From Paenibacillus aceris (GTDB lineage Bacteria > Bacillota > Bacilli > Paenibacillales > NBRC-103111): a stretch of DNA of 64,000 bases. The notes beneath the pieces were generated by a model. That model was not told the DNA's origin and searched no databases. It saw only the letters and a list, made by a program, of their open reading frames with translations. The position numbers were made by a program, and so were the translations under genes. The stretch lies in assembly GCF_017874035.1 (NCBI RefSeq), contig NZ_JAGGKV010000001.1:186001-250000 (forward strand). Reading direction: 5' to 3'. Each line of letters begins with the position of its first letter. Position 1 is the stretch's first letter. Shown in pieces: positions 61,701 to 64,000 of the stretch.

Positions 61701-62282
61701 TGTCTTTTCTGAAAAATCTATGACATGTTTATTCTTTACAAAATATTCGATACCTGAATAGACCGTAATAATGGCCGCTGCCCAACTAGCTATTACATCA
61801 AAGGGAAAGTGCACAAACGTAAACGGAAAATTATTGATAAGTAGTGCAATGATGGCTGTGATCTGAGCTGCCGTCTTCGCTTTTCCCCATTTGCTAGCCG
61901 CCATCACTGTACCTTCCAAGAGAGCAATTTGGCGAAGACCTGTTACCGCCCATTCTCTGCTGATAATGACAATGACAATCCATGCATCTACTTTACCCAT
62001 TTCCACTAACGAAACGAGCACAGCCGTAACAAGCAGCTTATCCGCCAACGGATCAAGCAGCTTGCCCAAATTGGTTACAAGATTGCGTTTTCTGGCAATG
62101 TAACCATCTAAACTATCTGTGCTCGCTGCAATAATGAAAATTAGAGCAGCAATAATTTGATTATACGTAATGCTAAATTCCTCGATCCGTATATGAGGGA
62201 ATTTCACCTTAATCAACAGGAAAAACATGATGATCGGTACTAGTAAAATCCTCGCAACGGTGATGCGGTTGGCCAGGTTCAT
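61695..62282 (-). CDS. pgsA: CDP-diacylglycerol--glycerol-3-phosphate 3-phosphatidyltransferase
   Basis: 195 residues with about five membrane segments. The CDP-alcohol motif D-x2-D-G-x2-A-R-x8-G-x3-D-x3-D is complete (STDSLDGYIARKRN, then LGKLLDPLADK, about 55-83). Makes phosphatidylglycerol phosphate. The start overlaps the rimO stop (ATGA), so translation is coupled. Confidence 0.93.
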   Translation of the reverse strand: MNLANRITVARILLVPIIMFFLLIKVKFPHIRIEEFSITYNQIIAALIFIIAASTDSLDGYIARKRNLVTNLGKLLDPLADKLLVTAVLVSLVEMGKVDAWIVIVIISREWAVTGLRQIALLEGTVMAASKWGKAKTAAQITAIIALLINNFPFTFVHFPFDVIASWAAAIITVYSGIEYFVKNKHVIDFSEKTQ

Positions 62283-63607
62283 GCAATTACCTCCCCAGAT
62301 AAATCAAACTCATAGGAGTGGGTAATACGAACTTTGGCGAGCTCACCAATCGTCAGCTTACCGTTCGACACGAATACTTCACCATCGATCTCTGGAGCAT
62401 CAAATTGAGAACGCCCAATATAAACATCACTTCTGCCATCGTAACGCTCGATCAGCACATCAATTTCTTGACCGATACGGCGACCGCCGCGGATATTCGA
62501 AATTTCACGTTGAATTTCCATAATCGCGTTCGCGCGGTACTCTTTTACATCATCAGGAACTTGATTTGGCAGACGAGCAGCTGGTGTATCATCTTCCTTG
62601 GAATAGGCAAACACACCAAGACGATCAAACTGAACATCGCGAACAAACTGCTTCAAGTTTTCGAAATCTTCTTCCGTTTCACCTGGGAAACCAACAATTA
62701 GCGATGTACGCAGCGCGACATCCGGGATCGATTCACGAATTTTACGAACCAATTCACGCGTATCCTTTTGACGGCCAGGTCTGCGCATGCGTTTAAGAAT
62801 CGAATCTTCGCTGTGTTGAAGCGGCATATCGATGTATTTGCACACTTTTGGGTTCGTTGCCATAACTTCAATTAACTCATCGCTAAAGAAACCAGGATAA
62901 GCATAGTGCAGGCGTACCCATTCAATGCCTTCTACCTCGCTCACTTTATTCAGAAGTGTAGGCAGCATGAAGCTATCATACAGATCAGTACCGTAGTTGG
63001 TAGAATCCTGTGCAATTAAGCTAATCTCTTTAACGCCTTGTGAAGCAAGATTAGTTACTTCCGCTACAATCGACTCCATGCTTCTGCTCTTGAAACTGCC
63101 GCGCATGATTGGAATGCTGCAGAAAGTGCATGCATTATCGCAGCCTTCGGCAATTTTCACATACGCCGTATAACGAGGTGTTGTAACAAGCCTTGGCAGA
63201 TCCGCATCATAGTTAAATACCGGATTCCCAACAAGAACCGGTCTTTTTCCACGAAGAGCCTCATCTACGATGTGATTGATTTTATCAAAATCTCCAGTTC
63301 CCACGATTCCGTCAATCTCTGGCATTTCGTCCAACAGCTGCTTTTTGTAACGCTGGGTTAAGCAACCTGAAACGATAAGAGCCTTAAGATTCGCTGTTTC
63401 TTTCAGTTCTGCCATATCCAAAATTGTATTTACGGATTCTTCTTTCGCCGCATCAATGAACCCGCAAGTGTTCACGATAATGACAGTGGCATCTTCCTTG
63501 TTGTCTACAAGCTGAAAACCACGTCCATGTATTAGACCTGCCATAATCTCGGAATCGACCATATTCTTTTCGCATCCGAGGGTTACTACTTTAACCTTTT
63601 CTGTCAT
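62279..63607 (-). CDS. rimO: Ribosomal protein S12 methylthiotransferase RimO
   Basis: 442 residues from ATG 63607, 11 bases after GGAGG. N-terminal domain VTLGCEKNMVDSE and IVNTCGFIDAAKEES; radical SAM CDNACTFCSIPIMRG; TRAM domain at the C-terminus. Methylthiolates an aspartate of ribosomal S12. In Bacillales this gene is often called ymcB-like paralogue; the CEKN rather than CQMN sequence and length separate it from miaB. Confidence 0.9.
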   Translation of the reverse strand: MTEKVKVVTLGCEKNMVDSEIMAGLIHGRGFQLVDNKEDATVIIVNTCGFIDAAKEESVNTILDMAELKETANLKALIVSGCLTQRYKKQLLDEMPEIDGIVGTGDFDKINHIVDEALRGKRPVLVGNPVFNYDADLPRLVTTPRYTAYVKIAEGCDNACTFCSIPIMRGSFKSRSMESIVAEVTNLASQGVKEISLIAQDSTNYGTDLYDSFMLPTLLNKVSEVEGIEWVRLHYAYPGFFSDELIEVMATNPKVCKYIDMPLQHSEDSILKRMRRPGRQKDTRELVRKIRESIPDVALRTSLIVGFPGETEEDFENLKQFVRDVQFDRLGVFAYSKEDDTPAARLPNQVPDDVKEYRANAIMEIQREISNIRGGRRIGQEIDVLIERYDGRSDVYIGRSQFDAPEIDGEVFVSNGKLTIGELAKVRITHSYEFDLSGEVIA

Positions 63608-63648
63608 GAAAGAAACAACCTCCAATAGTCCTAAAAACGCTCCCTACA

Positions 63649-63677
63649 AGTATAATACAAGCCCTATAGGGTGTCAA
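63649..63677 (-). promoter_or_regulatory. Strong SigA promoter of rimO-pgsA
   Basis: Minus strand TTGACA, 17 bases, TATACT. The spacer begins with the perfect palindrome CCCTATAGGG. Confidence 0.85.
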
Positions 63678-63682
63678 AATGT

Positions 63683-63705
63683 AAAAACCCCCTAGATGTA
63701 GGGGG
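63683..63705 (-). terminator. Terminator of yajQ
   Basis: Minus strand CCCCCTA / CATC / TAGGGGG then TTTTTA. Confidence 0.9.
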
Positions 63706-63734
63706 CTTGTCTTTCAATTACATCGTATGTATGC

Positions 63735-64000
63735 CTATTTCAGGTTTACAAATTGTAAATCTAGAGGGATGTCTGCCTTACGCAATAAAGCGATAACAGC
63801 TTGCAAATCATCTCTGCTCTTCCCGGTAACCCGAATTTGATCACCTTGAACCTGCGTTTTCACCTTAAGCTTGGAATCACGAATTAGGATATTAATCTTT
63901 TTGGAATTCTCTTGATCAACGCCTTGCTTCATGCTGATTTTCTGTCTGACGGTTGAGCCGGCAGCCGGTTCTACTTTGCTGTAGTCGAGATTTTTGATCG
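63735..64000 (-). CDS. YajQ-family nucleotide-binding protein (5' end outside window)
   Basis: The last 87 residues or so are visible, starting before the window edge. [16 protein letters not shown] and [19 protein letters not shown], then [26 protein letters not shown], are the YajQ/DUF520 C-terminal half. Relatives bind c-di-GMP or nucleotides (in Xanthomonas) and tRNA/rRNA. The ATG at 63932 in the same frame is internal, not the start. Confidence 0.9.
   Translation of the reverse strand, partial: IKNLDYSKVEPAAGSTVRQKISMKQGVDQENSKKINILIRDSKLKVKTQVQGDQIRVTGKSRDDLQAVIALLRKADIPLDLQFVNLK

Noticed and set aside
1-64000. tRNA, rRNA, CRISPR, prophage, transposon
   Set aside because: No clover-leaf sequence, rRNA block, repeat-spacer array, transposase or terminal repeats were seen by eye; a tRNAscan or ISfinder run would be decisive.

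Overview
The window reads as chromosome from an endospore-forming, low-to-moderate G+C Gram-positive bacterium of the Paenibacillaceae type. The evidence is the housekeeping block on the right (rimO, pgsA, cinA, recA, recX, rny, ymdB, spoVS, miaB, ymcA), which follows the order known from Bacillus relatives, a B. subtilis-type SOS box in front of recA, AGGAGG ribosome binding sites, frequent GTG and TTG starts, and a KinB-like sporulation kinase. I see no tRNA, rRNA, CRISPR array, prophage or insertion sequence.

Layout. 1-10141: an incomplete TIM-barrel isomerase, a DUF4173 membrane protein, an SgrR-type regulator, a DinG-type Fe-S helicase, a radical SAM/SPASM protein, a HAD / SRPBCC / Amj group, then a GNAT and a NUDIX protein. 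10142-10650 is non-coding, with a spaced series of small imperfect hairpins. 10651-14234: a heterodimeric ABC exporter. 14559-24117: a reductive pyrimidine (uracil) degradation cluster of aminotransferase, N-carbamoyl-beta-alanine amidohydrolase, PreT, PreA and dihydropyrimidinase. A PucR-family regulator converges on it, and an orphan NitT/TauT-type ATPase lies upstream. 24393-37126: an S66 peptidase, two tyrosine recombinases (one XerS-like), small conserved proteins, an AraC regulator, an ABC-2 transporter trio behind a ykkC-class riboswitch-like leader, an ECF sigma / RsiV-like pair, and an aldo-keto reductase behind an HxlR/YodB-like operator. 37344-48433: cysteine-rich small proteins, YkuK, an SH3b-NlpC/P60 hydrolase, a two-gene 2-oxoacid:ferredoxin oxidoreductase, a KinB-like kinase, and a PhnC-like ATPase coupled to a low-molecular-weight phosphatase. 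48543-64000: the conserved recA-miaB block, carrying a second ferredoxin oxidoreductase (KorAB) and PduL.

How the genes work together. PreTA reduces uracil or thymine, HydA opens the ring, the M20 amidohydrolase releases beta-alanine or its methyl analogue, and the aminotransferase removes the amino group. The two ferredoxin oxidoreductases use different domain fusions (gamma-delta plus alpha-beta, and gamma-alpha plus beta), so they are probably two separate acquisitions handling different 2-oxoacids. RecA, RecX and CinA sit with RNase Y, YmdB and RicA, which are known respectively for recombination, RNA turnover and developmental control.

The best candidate for something not routinely annotated is the leader at 32916-33062. 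It has ykkC-type conserved blocks, a P1 helix that shares its 3' arm with an intrinsic terminator, and an altered central core, and it precedes an ABC-2 trio of unknown substrate. Starts given here often differ from the longest open frame because the visible Shine-Dalgarno sequences favour internal codons. All family assignments come from reading motifs; no database search was run.
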